DNA from: Palsa-1392 sp036490335
GTDB taxonomy: Bacteria; Verrucomicrobiota; Verrucomicrobiia; Chthoniobacterales; UBA10450
Length of the DNA: 64,000 bases
Reading direction: 5' to 3'
NCBI GenBank assembly: GCA_036490335.1
Contig: DASXEB010000005.1
Span: forward strand, 1 to 64,000
This document shows positions 57,714 through 64,000 of the stretch, piece by piece. The notes beneath the pieces were generated by a model that did not search any database, was not told the DNA's origin, and worked only from the letters and a program-made list of their open reading frames with translations. The position numbers were made by a program, and so were the translations under genes. How positions within the stretch are numbered: position 1 is the first letter of the stretch; every line of letters starts with the position of its first letter.

Positions 57714-59518
57714 CGCTGCGGCGACGGCGCGACCGACTCGTTAGGCGATGGCGCGGGTGACGCGCTCTGCCGGCGCGCGGCGATGTCATCGAGGAGCTGT
57801 CTTTCCTCGGGAAAAAGACGCGTCGTTTTGGCGAGGCGCACGTATTCGTCCGCGATCGCGGTCTGGTTGTCGTCGTCGAAAAGGAGCGCCGCGTAAACGG
57901 CCGCGTGCGGATCGCGCAATTGTTCCGGCGGCAATTTTTTCAAAACATCGAGCGCGGCTTCGGTGCGGCCGGTGCTGTAAAGCGCGAAGGCGTATGTAAC
58001 CGCCGCGGCGGTGTCGTTAGGCGCTTTGCGGTAGGTCTGCTCTGCGAGCTGCCGCCCATCGGCGGTGTTGCGGTCGAGCAGAAGCGCAAGGCGCGCGGCG
58101 TTCGCGGCGAGATCGATTTCGTCCGGCGAACTTTCGTGCAGGCGCTGCGCGATCAGGCGCAAATTCGGGAGGTCGTTGGTCGCGCGATAAATCTGGTAGA
58201 GCGCGTCGAGCGCTTCGCGGCGCGCGGCCGGGGATTGCGCGACCTGCTGCCAGAGGCGCTCGGCTTCGTCGGTCAATTTCCATTGCGACGCGAGACGCGC
58301 GAGAGCGAGCTGATGCGCGGGATCGTTCTCGGCTTCGTGCTCGGCCGAAGCCCAAAGCGCATCCGACTCGGCATCGGCCGCGGCGTGACGCGCCTCGCGA
58401 TCGGCGTAAGCCTGGTAAGCGAGACGCAAATATTCATCGTCGCCCCACGCGCCGTTGCGGGTCCAGCGTTTCAGGCGCGACCAGTTTTTGGTTGCAACGA
58501 GCGACGCGGCGATTGCGATCGCGGCGGGCGGCTGACTCGTGAAGTCGGGCGGTAATTTTTCCGACCAGCGCAACGCTTCGGCCTCGAGATTGTGCGCGTT
58601 CATCCAATCGATCAGTTGCGCGAGATCGTCGCCGTTGCGCGCGGCGACCGGTTTCACTTTGCTCAACAGCGCGCTGAATTTTTTTTGGTTCAACTTTCGA
58701 TAAAGATCGAGGCAAAGAAGGTAATCGCCGAAGCTAACGTCCGGACTCATCTGGAGGTCCTGCCCGAGCTGGTTCGCGACATCCATTTGATTTTGGCGAA
58801 CCGCGTTTTCGAGCAGCGCGCGCAAAGCCGGGGTTCGGAATTGCGCGATCTGGCTGAGACGTTCGAGTCGGTCGTGGGCGGCGGAATTTTTTGCCGGATC
58901 GGGCGATTGAATCTGGAGAACGGCGAGGTTGAATTGATACGTCTGGTTCTGCGGTTCCTGCGCGACGGCGGCGGCGAAGTGGCTTTCTTCCGCGGCCGTG
59001 TCGCCCTCGGCGCGCGCGAGCCAGCCGGCCACGACGTGGTAGGCAGCCTTCTCGCGATCGTTAGGCGAGACCTTGTCAAGGGCGGCGCGCGCGATGTCGA
59101 GCTGGCCGAAACGAAGCGCGGCGGAGGCGAGGTTGAGCTCGTTGTCGAGCGAGGGCGCGAGTCGCGCGAGTTGTGCGCGCCAGGCGACAGTCTCGGTGCG
59201 ATTTTGTTTCTCGGTCGCGACAGCGAGAAGGTTGCAGGCGGCGATAGAATTGGGATCGAGCGTGATCGCGGCGCGCGCGGATTTTTCGGCGTTCTCAATG
59301 TCGCCGCGCGTGAGAGCGGCCTGAGCTTTCTTAAGGTCGCGCGTTTCCTGCCAGCGATTCAAACCTTTATGCACGGACGAAAACGAAAGCAGCCCGATGA
59401 TAAAAGCCGCGCCGACGAGGAGGCAGAGCAAAATACTTTCGCGCAGACGCGACATCTCAACGCGCGCAGTCTTGCGGCGCCGTTTCCGACGCACGCGTCG
59501 TCTCGCTGGCTGAGGCAT
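57710..59518 (-). CDS. Membrane-anchored TPR protein
   Basis: The 602-residue protein has a basic N-terminus (VRRKRRRKTARVEM), one membrane helix (LLCLLVGAAFIIGLLSF) and many TPR-like helical pairs (LKKAQAALTRGDIENAEKSA, AAAVAQEPQNQTYQFNLAVL, NARLALLLDRNTADGRQLAEQTY). It is probably a periplasmic scaffold. Its C-terminal tail contains PNESVAPSPQR from a motif copy, and the stop overlaps that of the Hsp70 gene in the near-motif TCGTTAGC. Confidence 0.85.
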   Translation of the reverse strand: MPQPARRRVRRKRRRKTARVEMSRLRESILLCLLVGAAFIIGLLSFSSVHKGLNRWQETRDLKKAQAALTRGDIENAEKSARAAITLDPNSIAACNLLAVATEKQNRTETVAWRAQLARLAPSLDNELNLASAALRFGQLDIARAALDKVSPNDREKAAYHVVAGWLARAEGDTAAEESHFAAAVAQEPQNQTYQFNLAVLQIQSPDPAKNSAAHDRLERLSQIAQFRTPALRALLENAVRQNQMDVANQLGQDLQMSPDVSFGDYLLCLDLYRKLNQKKFSALLSKVKPVAARNGDDLAQLIDWMNAHNLEAEALRWSEKLPPDFTSQPPAAIAIAASLVATKNWSRLKRWTRNGAWGDDEYLRLAYQAYADREARHAAADAESDALWASAEHEAENDPAHQLALARLASQWKLTDEAERLWQQVAQSPAARREALDALYQIYRATNDLPNLRLIAQRLHESSPDEIDLAANAARLALLLDRNTADGRQLAEQTYRKAPNDTAAAVTYAFALYSTGRTEAALDVLKKLPPEQLRDPHAAVYAALLFDDDNQTAIADEYVRLAKTTRLFPEERQLLDDIAARRQSASPAPSPNESVAPSPQR

Positions 59519-59578
59519 TCTCGCTCTCTAAACATCGGCGCGCGGCTTTTGCAAACGGCCCGCGCCTAACGATGCCGC

Positions 59579-60928
59579 CTAACGAGCCGGCTCCGGTTCG
59601 TGTTCGGCCTCGACGACTGGAACTTCCTCGATGTTTTCCATCACTTCCTCGCGCAGACGCGGGCCCCAGACGTAACGCGCGAGCAGGACCTTGATCGTGG
59701 CCGTTAACGGAATCGCGAGGAGCGGCCCGAGCAATCCGCCAATGAGCAATCCCCAGATGAAAATGGAAACGATCACGGTCATCGGATGAAGGCCGACGGA
59801 ATTGCCGACGATGCGCGGCGCGTAAAAGAGGCCTTCGAGATTTTGAACGATAAGAAAGATGACGGTGACGCCAACGGGATGCCACCAGTCGCCCCATTGC
59901 GCGGCCGCGATGATGACGGCGGGGATCCAGCAGATGACGATGCCGAGATAGGGCAGCATCGTTAGGGGAACGACGATCAGTCCGATGAGCGGCGCGAAGT
60001 TGAGGCCGAAAATTGTCAGCGCGACGCCGATGAGGAGGCCATCGACGAGACAAACGAGCAACTGCCCGCGAAAGTAGGCGATGACGTAGCTGTTGATTTG
60101 CGAAATGGTGGTCGCGACTTCGTCTTTGAGCGGAGAGTTGCGCAGCGGCAGATATTCTTTCCAGCGGCGCTCGATCGCCGGGCGCTCCTTTAGAAGAAAG
60201 AAGGAGTAGATCGGCACCATGATCAGGCTGAGGAGAAACCCGGTGACGCCGAGAAAGCCGCCGACACTTCCTTTGACTAACGACCAAAGCTTCGACGTGA
60301 GGTCGGGCAGTTGTTTTTCGATCGCCGGCAACTGTCTTTGCACCCAATCCTGAATGCGCTGGCGATCGGCGTAAGTGAACTTGGTCGGCGCGGGCGCGAT
60401 GACTTCGCGATTAGCCGAAGTCGCGCCGGCGGGCGCAGGTGTCGGGATTGCTTTTGGGCTGGGTGTAGGTCCGGAAAGCAGCCAGTTGACGAAGCCGTTG
60501 CTCGCGTGATCGCCCGTGCCGGTCACTCCAAAAGTGTGCTCGTAACGATAGACCATGTCGACGACGCGATCGCGCACCGTGACGGTGAAGGCCGGCAGCT
60601 GTCGCGCGAGAGAAGCGCTCTGCACCGAGATGAGCGGAACGATCCACGCGACCAATCCGGCGATGGCGAGAAACGCGATCGTGAAGAGAACAAGAATGCC
60701 TTTTGTGCGACCAAAACCGCGGTGTTCGAGATAGGTGACGAGCGGGTCGAGGAGATAGGCGAGGATGGCCGCGATCGCGACCGGGATCAGAATCGGTTGC
60801 AGGAACGCGACGACGTTCGCGCCCACCCAGACGACCGTGGCGACGACGGTGATCAGGACGACGACAAAAATCGCGGTGAGCGAGGCCCACATCGTCTTGC
60901 GCTGCCATTGCGTGGGATATTTCTTCAC
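59579..60928 (-). CDS. AI-2E family transporter
   Basis: The 449-residue protein starts with GTG at 60928 and has eight or so membrane helices, the first pair VVATVVWVGANVVAFLQPILIPVAIAAILAYLLDPLV, and the conserved late block GQLLVCLVDGLLIGVALTIFGLNFAPLIGLIVVPLTMLPYLGIVI. This is the AI-2E/YdiK-PerM family, whose members export signals, sodium or organic acids. An insert of about 60 residues with proline-rich PTPSPKAIPTPAPAG follows the second helix pair. The start overlaps the stop of the upstream TPR gene (GTGA). Confidence 0.88.
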   Translation of the reverse strand: MKKYPTQWQRKTMWASLTAIFVVVLITVVATVVWVGANVVAFLQPILIPVAIAAILAYLLDPLVTYLEHRGFGRTKGILVLFTIAFLAIAGLVAWIVPLISVQSASLARQLPAFTVTVRDRVVDMVYRYEHTFGVTGTGDHASNGFVNWLLSGPTPSPKAIPTPAPAGATSANREVIAPAPTKFTYADRQRIQDWVQRQLPAIEKQLPDLTSKLWSLVKGSVGGFLGVTGFLLSLIMVPIYSFFLLKERPAIERRWKEYLPLRNSPLKDEVATTISQINSYVIAYFRGQLLVCLVDGLLIGVALTIFGLNFAPLIGLIVVPLTMLPYLGIVICWIPAVIIAAAQWGDWWHPVGVTVIFLIVQNLEGLFYAPRIVGNSVGLHPMTVIVSIFIWGLLIGGLLGPLLAIPLTATIKVLLARYVWGPRLREEVMENIEEVPVVEAEHEPEPAR

Positions 60929-62739
60929 TGCATCGGAGTCGCGCCGGCCGGTTCGCCTTTGCTGACTTTGTTCTTATAACGTCCGATTTTTTCCGCGAGC
61001 TTTTTGTCGGACTTGTCGAGCGCGAGCGCTTTTTGCCAATACTCGAGCGCCTTCGGAATTTGATTCAGCTTTTCGTAAGTGTTGCCGATGTGGGTGAAGA
61101 CAATCGGGTCGTCGGCCTTTAACTCATGCGCGGCGTTGAGCAGCTCTGCCAAAGCCTGGTCATACTTGCCTTCGCGGAAGTCGACCCAGCCGAGGCTGTC
61201 GAGATAGGCGCCGTTGTCCGGATCGGTCGCGAGCGCTTTTTTGATGTAACTCTCGGCCTCTTCGAGATTGGTATTTTGATCGGCCCACATAAAGCCGAGG
61301 TAGTTATAAGACTCCGCCGCATCGGCGGGATCGAGCTGGATCGATTTCTTGAAAAGGTCGGCCGCTTTTTCGTAGAGACCGGCACGTTCCGCCGCCGCCC
61401 CGTACTCGAAATAGAAACGTCCGTTGCCAATGTCGATGCCTTGGGCGTTGGCTTCGCTGATCGCTTCTTCAAACGTCGCGACCGAATCCTGAGTCTGGCC
61501 CGCTTCGCGTTGCGCGACCGCGAGCAGATACGCGACCTGCGGCGAAGTCGGGAAATGGCGGCGCGCATCCTGGAGCAACTTGACCGCGCGCTCGTTTTCG
61601 CGCAGGCGCGTCACGAGCAGCTCGCCGAGGTGAATGTAGTTATCCGGCTGCGATGAGTTAATCAGAATGCTTTGCTCATAACTGGCCGCCGCTTTGTCGA
61701 ACGCGACCTTCGCTTCCTTCAGTTTTTTCTCCTTCAAATAAGCCTCGCCTTTTTCTTCGAGCACTTTGCCGAGCAACTCATAAGGCTGGTCCGCTTCCGG
61801 ATGTTGCTGGATGATTTCCTGCAACATCTCGATCGCCTTGTCGCGCTGGTTCGTGAGCATGAAACCGGTCGCAAGTTTCTCCCGCGCGCTCGAGTCGTTA
61901 GGCTGCAATTCGAGCACGCGGAGATAGAGCGGAATCGCATCCTTCACCTGGTCGGAAGCCGCGAAATAATCGGCCGCGTCTTTCAGCACCGAAGCGTCAT
62001 CCGGCGCAAGCGCGAGCGCCTTGCGAAAGACCAAATTGATCTTCTCCAAATCTTTCGGCTTCGGGTTTTCCGCCTGCGCGATGAGCGCGAGATAAAGTTT
62101 GCCGAGCTGGGTCCAGAACGACGGATCGTTCGTCTGCACCCTGGCCGCGTTGTCGAGCGTCTGGAGCGCGGCCTTGTGATCGCCCGCCGTCAACTGCACT
62201 TCGCAGAGGCGCTGGTAACCGTCGATGTCGTTAGGCGCGAGCGCCACCGCCTGCTTCGCATACCGAATCGCCGGCTCCATTTTCTTGAGATACTTCGCGT
62301 AAATGTAAGCGAGCTGCAGATACGGCTCCGGCATTTTCGGCTCGGCCTTGACCGCGTCCTTCAAGATGTCGATAGCGCGCGGATAATCGCCCTGCGCGGT
62401 GAGCAAAAAAGCGACCCGGGTCGCGAGATCGACTTCGCCCGGATCGACGTCGAGCACTTTCTCGAAAGCCGCGAGCGCCTTTTCCATTTCGCCATTTTCC
62501 TGCAGGTCGAGCGCCTCGACGTAGGAAGTGAGAGCTTCGGCTTTTCGTTCGCCTTCCGGTTGCAGAGCGAGATCGCTGGGCGCGTGCAGGACGAGCGAAT
62601 CATCCTGCCAAAGCGGCCGCGGCGAAGGCGTGGCGCGGCGAAAGTCGGTCGGCCGCGCGAGTGCCGTCGCGGCGACACAAAGCGACGCGACTGCCACGCA
62701 ACCGACGAGCCATTTCGCGCGGCCATTCCCTTGTCTCAT
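60925..62739 (-). CDS. Secreted TPR protein
   Basis: The ATG at 62739 begins a signal peptide (WLVGCVAVASLCVAATALA), giving 604 residues. At least ten TPR units can be followed (LQENGEMEKALAAFEKVLDVDPGEVDLATR, AIRYAKQAVALAPNDIDGYQRL, KALEYWQKALALDKSDKKLAEKI). Such proteins act as periplasmic scaffolds, sometimes in secretion or gliding. It is the first gene of the operon with the AI-2E transporter. Motif copies at 61895 and 62228 encode PND within TPR linkers. Confidence 0.85.
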   Translation of the reverse strand: MRQGNGRAKWLVGCVAVASLCVAATALARPTDFRRATPSPRPLWQDDSLVLHAPSDLALQPEGERKAEALTSYVEALDLQENGEMEKALAAFEKVLDVDPGEVDLATRVAFLLTAQGDYPRAIDILKDAVKAEPKMPEPYLQLAYIYAKYLKKMEPAIRYAKQAVALAPNDIDGYQRLCEVQLTAGDHKAALQTLDNAARVQTNDPSFWTQLGKLYLALIAQAENPKPKDLEKINLVFRKALALAPDDASVLKDAADYFAASDQVKDAIPLYLRVLELQPNDSSAREKLATGFMLTNQRDKAIEMLQEIIQQHPEADQPYELLGKVLEEKGEAYLKEKKLKEAKVAFDKAAASYEQSILINSSQPDNYIHLGELLVTRLRENERAVKLLQDARRHFPTSPQVAYLLAVAQREAGQTQDSVATFEEAISEANAQGIDIGNGRFYFEYGAAAERAGLYEKAADLFKKSIQLDPADAAESYNYLGFMWADQNTNLEEAESYIKKALATDPDNGAYLDSLGWVDFREGKYDQALAELLNAAHELKADDPIVFTHIGNTYEKLNQIPKALEYWQKALALDKSDKKLAEKIGRYKNKVSKGEPAGATPMQ

Positions 62740-62819
62740 TGCTGAAAGGTTAGGAGCGTCCGGAAAACGAAGCAAACCGAGGGCCGCGCGAGCGATTCGC
62801 CTAACGAGTGTAGCTTCTG

Positions 62820-62924
62820 CTACGATTTGTAGCGCAGGCGCTTCTTGTGGCGGTTTTCTTTCATCCGCTTCCGGCGCTTGTGCTTGGAAATTTTTGCTTT
62901 TCGTCGTTTTTTCAGCGAGCCCAT
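62820..62924 (-). CDS. Very small basic protein (AURKAIP1/COX24-like)
   Basis: This 34-residue gene encodes MGSLKKRRKAKISKHKRRKR followed by MKENRHKKRLRYKS. It is almost entirely lysine and arginine and matches the short AURKAIP1/COX24 domain proteins of bacteria (mS38 homologues of the mitochondrial small ribosomal subunit). These are thought to bind the decoding region of the ribosome. A GGAG-like ribosome site (TCCTC on the plus strand) lies upstream. It stands alone before the operon. Confidence 0.85.
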   Translation of the reverse strand: MGSLKKRRKAKISKHKRRKRMKENRHKKRLRYKS

Positions 62925-63093
62925 AGAGGAGTTTTCAAAATGCCGATTTCGGAGTGCCGAACTTCAGCATCTGAAACCACAAATCGCGACCGACCCCGGC
63001 CGCGAGCAGCGAAGGTAAATTGATTGCCGCGCTTGGCAACTCATTTCGCGCGAGCGCAGGCGGCTCGGCGCTTCCCGAAGAAACTGGCCGCAG

Positions 63094-63576
63094 TTACGAC
63101 AACTCCGCGAGCGCCGTTTTCAGTTTCTCGACATGCTCGGCCGGTTTCACTTTGCGAAAAATCGCCGCGATCCGGCCGCGCCCATCGATCACAAACGTGG
63201 TCCGCTCCGTGCCCATGTATTTTTTCCCGTACATGCTTTTCTCGACCCAGATGCCGTAGGAATTCACGATTTTCTTCTCCTGGTCGGAGAGAAGCGGAAA
63301 CGGAAGTTGAAACTTGCCGATGAACTTCTCATGGCTCGCGGCCGAATCGACGCTGACGCCGAAGATCTCCGCCGTCCCATCAAAATCGCTCCACGCATCG
63401 CGCAAGCCGCACGCCTGCGCGGTGCAGCCCGGCGTGTCGTCCTTCGGATAGAAATACAAAACGACCGGACGGCCGCGCAGTTCCTCCAAACTGATTTTTT
63501 GGCCGGCGCCATATTTTCCGCCGACCGCGAGCGCCGCGAAATCCGGAGCAGCATCACCAACGTTGAGTTCGTTCAT
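63094..63576 (-). CDS. bcp: Thioredoxin-dependent peroxiredoxin (BCP type)
   Basis: The start at 63576 gives 160 residues: MNELNVGDAAPDFAALAVGG and the peroxidatic cysteine motif YPKDDTPGCTAQACGLRD with the resolving cysteine five residues later (PGC...AC). The C-terminal part has FVIDGRGRIAAIFRKVKPAEH. This is the BCP/PrxQ family, which reduces hydroperoxides in the cytoplasm using thioredoxin. The stop of the upstream gene overlaps the ATG (ATGA), so the two form an operon. Confidence 0.93.
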   Translation of the reverse strand: MNELNVGDAAPDFAALAVGGKYGAGQKISLEELRGRPVVLYFYPKDDTPGCTAQACGLRDAWSDFDGTAEIFGVSVDSAASHEKFIGKFQLPFPLLSDQEKKIVNSYGIWVEKSMYGKKYMGTERTTFVIDGRGRIAAIFRKVKPAEHVEKLKTALAELS

Positions 63577-64000
63577 TTCTCGAAAATCATGATCAGCAAA
63601 CCGACGACGCACAAGAGCGCGCCGATGATTGCGCTCTCGTACTTCTCGAAAAGGCGCAGCCTGACTTGTTTGATGCCGGCGAGCGCGAGCGACGTGAACG
63701 CAACCATGCCCGCGACCGTGCCGGCCGAGAGAATAATCGTGAGCAGCGCGAAACCGTGCCAACCGTAACGCACGCCTGAGACATAAACGGGAACGAACGC
63801 CTCGCAGGGCGAAAAAGTGAGCAACGCGAGCAGACTAACGACCGCCGCAAAATCGGTCTTCGCATTTCGCGCCGCCTTTTCAAAATTTTCTCCCGGATGA
63901 TGATGAACGTGCGGTCCGCCGCCTAACGAGTGCGAATGACCATGCCCGTCGCCGCGCAGTTGCCGAAAGACATAAAATAATCCGAAGAGAATCAGCGCCC
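63573..64000 (-). CDS. Membrane transporter, partial (metal or sulfur exporter type)
   Basis: The open frame runs from the window end to 63573. The visible 141 residues have hydrophobic helices (ALILFGLFYVF, AAVVSLLALLTFSPCEAFVP, LLTIILSAGTVAGMVAFTSL, AIIGALLCVVGLLIMIF) and a histidine-rich cytoplasmic loop (GHGHSHSLGGGPHVHHHPGE) of the kind seen in nickel/cobalt and zinc exporters. LTFSPCEAF resembles the cysteine-containing helix of cytochrome-biogenesis and TauE-like transporters. SLG in the loop comes from a motif copy (63922). The 5' end is outside the window. Confidence 0.7.
   Translation of the reverse strand, partial: ALILFGLFYVFRQLRGDGHGHSHSLGGGPHVHHHPGENFEKAARNAKTDFAAVVSLLALLTFSPCEAFVPVYVSGVRYGWHGFALLTIILSAGTVAGMVAFTSLALAGIKQVRLRLFEKYESAIIGALLCVVGLLIMIFEK

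Larger units (their letters stand above)
6213..63929. repeat. Dispersed 8/9-mer motif CCTAACGA (GCCTAACGA), about 91 copies
   Basis: Hand-listed starts on plus as CCTAACGA: 10102, 10375, 12092, 12984, 14699, 15177, 15191, 15981, 16512, 16946, 17790, 18107, 23601, 24189, 24271, 26483, 26606, 27710, 28805, 29755, 31967, 32274, 36960, 38560, 39249, 40221, 42580, 42783, 42903, 45108, 45307, 46661, 47827, 47837, 48794, 49711, 50424, 50755, 52834, 53074, 53194, 55947, 57543, 59565, 59578, 62800, 63922. As TCGTTAGG: 6213, 7906, 9234, 12437, 12528, 12816, 12840, 14151, 14181, 16469, 16832, 17634, 24168, 26241, 26416, 29174, 29862, 30658, 37924, 40591, 40725, 41343, 41608, 44774, 45270, 46438, 47812, 51105, 51660, 51776, 51987, 53946, 54013, 54948, 55040, 55579, 57067, 57231, 57738, 58014, 59058, 59959, 61895, 62228. 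The count may be off by a few. Confidence 0.9.

Noticed and set aside
6213..63929. The dispersed motif as a Chi or KOPS-type oriented site
   Set aside because: Orientation is nearly even (47 versus 44), and neighbouring copies switch strand freely; such sites are strongly strand-biased.

Overview
The window is GC-rich, about 60 to 65 percent by eye, and most likely chromosomal DNA of a Verrucomicrobiota bacterium, plausibly Chthoniobacterales-like. The evidence is a PEP-CTERM protein, a secreted protein with autotransporter-associated beta-strand repeats, several TPR and secreted proteins of types common in that phylum, many intergenic hairpin repeats built on CACGAAG, and an ordinary bacterial core (dnaX-ebfC, dacA-type carboxypeptidase, metG, purB, ABC transporters, an Hsp70, tRNAs fMet, Asn and Val). 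The phylum is inferred from gene content; no rRNA is present.

Layout. 1-5470 is an integrated element: the tail of an IS3-family transposase, a gene truncated by that IS, an iteron and inverted-repeat region resembling a replication origin, a primase/helicase-like ATPase, two small helix-turn-helix proteins and a tyrosine integrase. 5580-10070 is a run of small unrelated plus-strand genes (SnoaL-like, membrane proteins, DUF1398, lipoprotein, GNAT, DUF5946, MAPEG). The first few are separated by 60-125 bp imperfect palindromes that look like integron attC sites. 10483-17454 is housekeeping, followed by two tRNAs. 17791-23430 is accessory: a YadA-head/S74 surface protein, a glycosidase-like secreted protein, a gene with a paralogue at 36 kb, a 21-bp tandem repeat, and a REP-associated transposase flanked by inverted REP arrays. 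23507-32852 holds metG, a DUF1211 channel, purB, DedA, an MsbA-type exporter and envelope genes separated by four CACGAAG hairpins. 33010-38253 is a second accessory island with a beta-strand-repeat protein, a degenerate repeat tract and a second copy of the S74 module. 38494-63929 is mostly envelope and core functions: a Deg-like protease with an apparent pseudoprotease paralogue, a DmpA-type peptidase, TPR proteins, a GH18 protein, an ABC-2 exporter, a heptosyltransferase-like enzyme, an Hsp70, an AI-2E transporter and a peroxiredoxin.

The most unusual signal cuts across the genes. The 8-mer CCTAACGA, usually GCCTAACGA, occurs about 91 times by hand count, nearly equally on both strands. 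One or two would be expected from base composition. It lies inside core genes in several reading frames, often supplies the stop codon, sometimes forms inverted pairs between convergent genes, and is absent from the three accessory stretches 1-6212, 18115-23600 and 32282-36959. Its first seven bases equal the R-box of integron attC sites, and three loci share a longer 17-mer that nearly equals the right end of an attC-like element here. It behaves like a DNA uptake signal or another genome-wide address motif of core DNA, possibly related to the attC-like cassettes. I know of no description of such a motif in this group, but I could not search.
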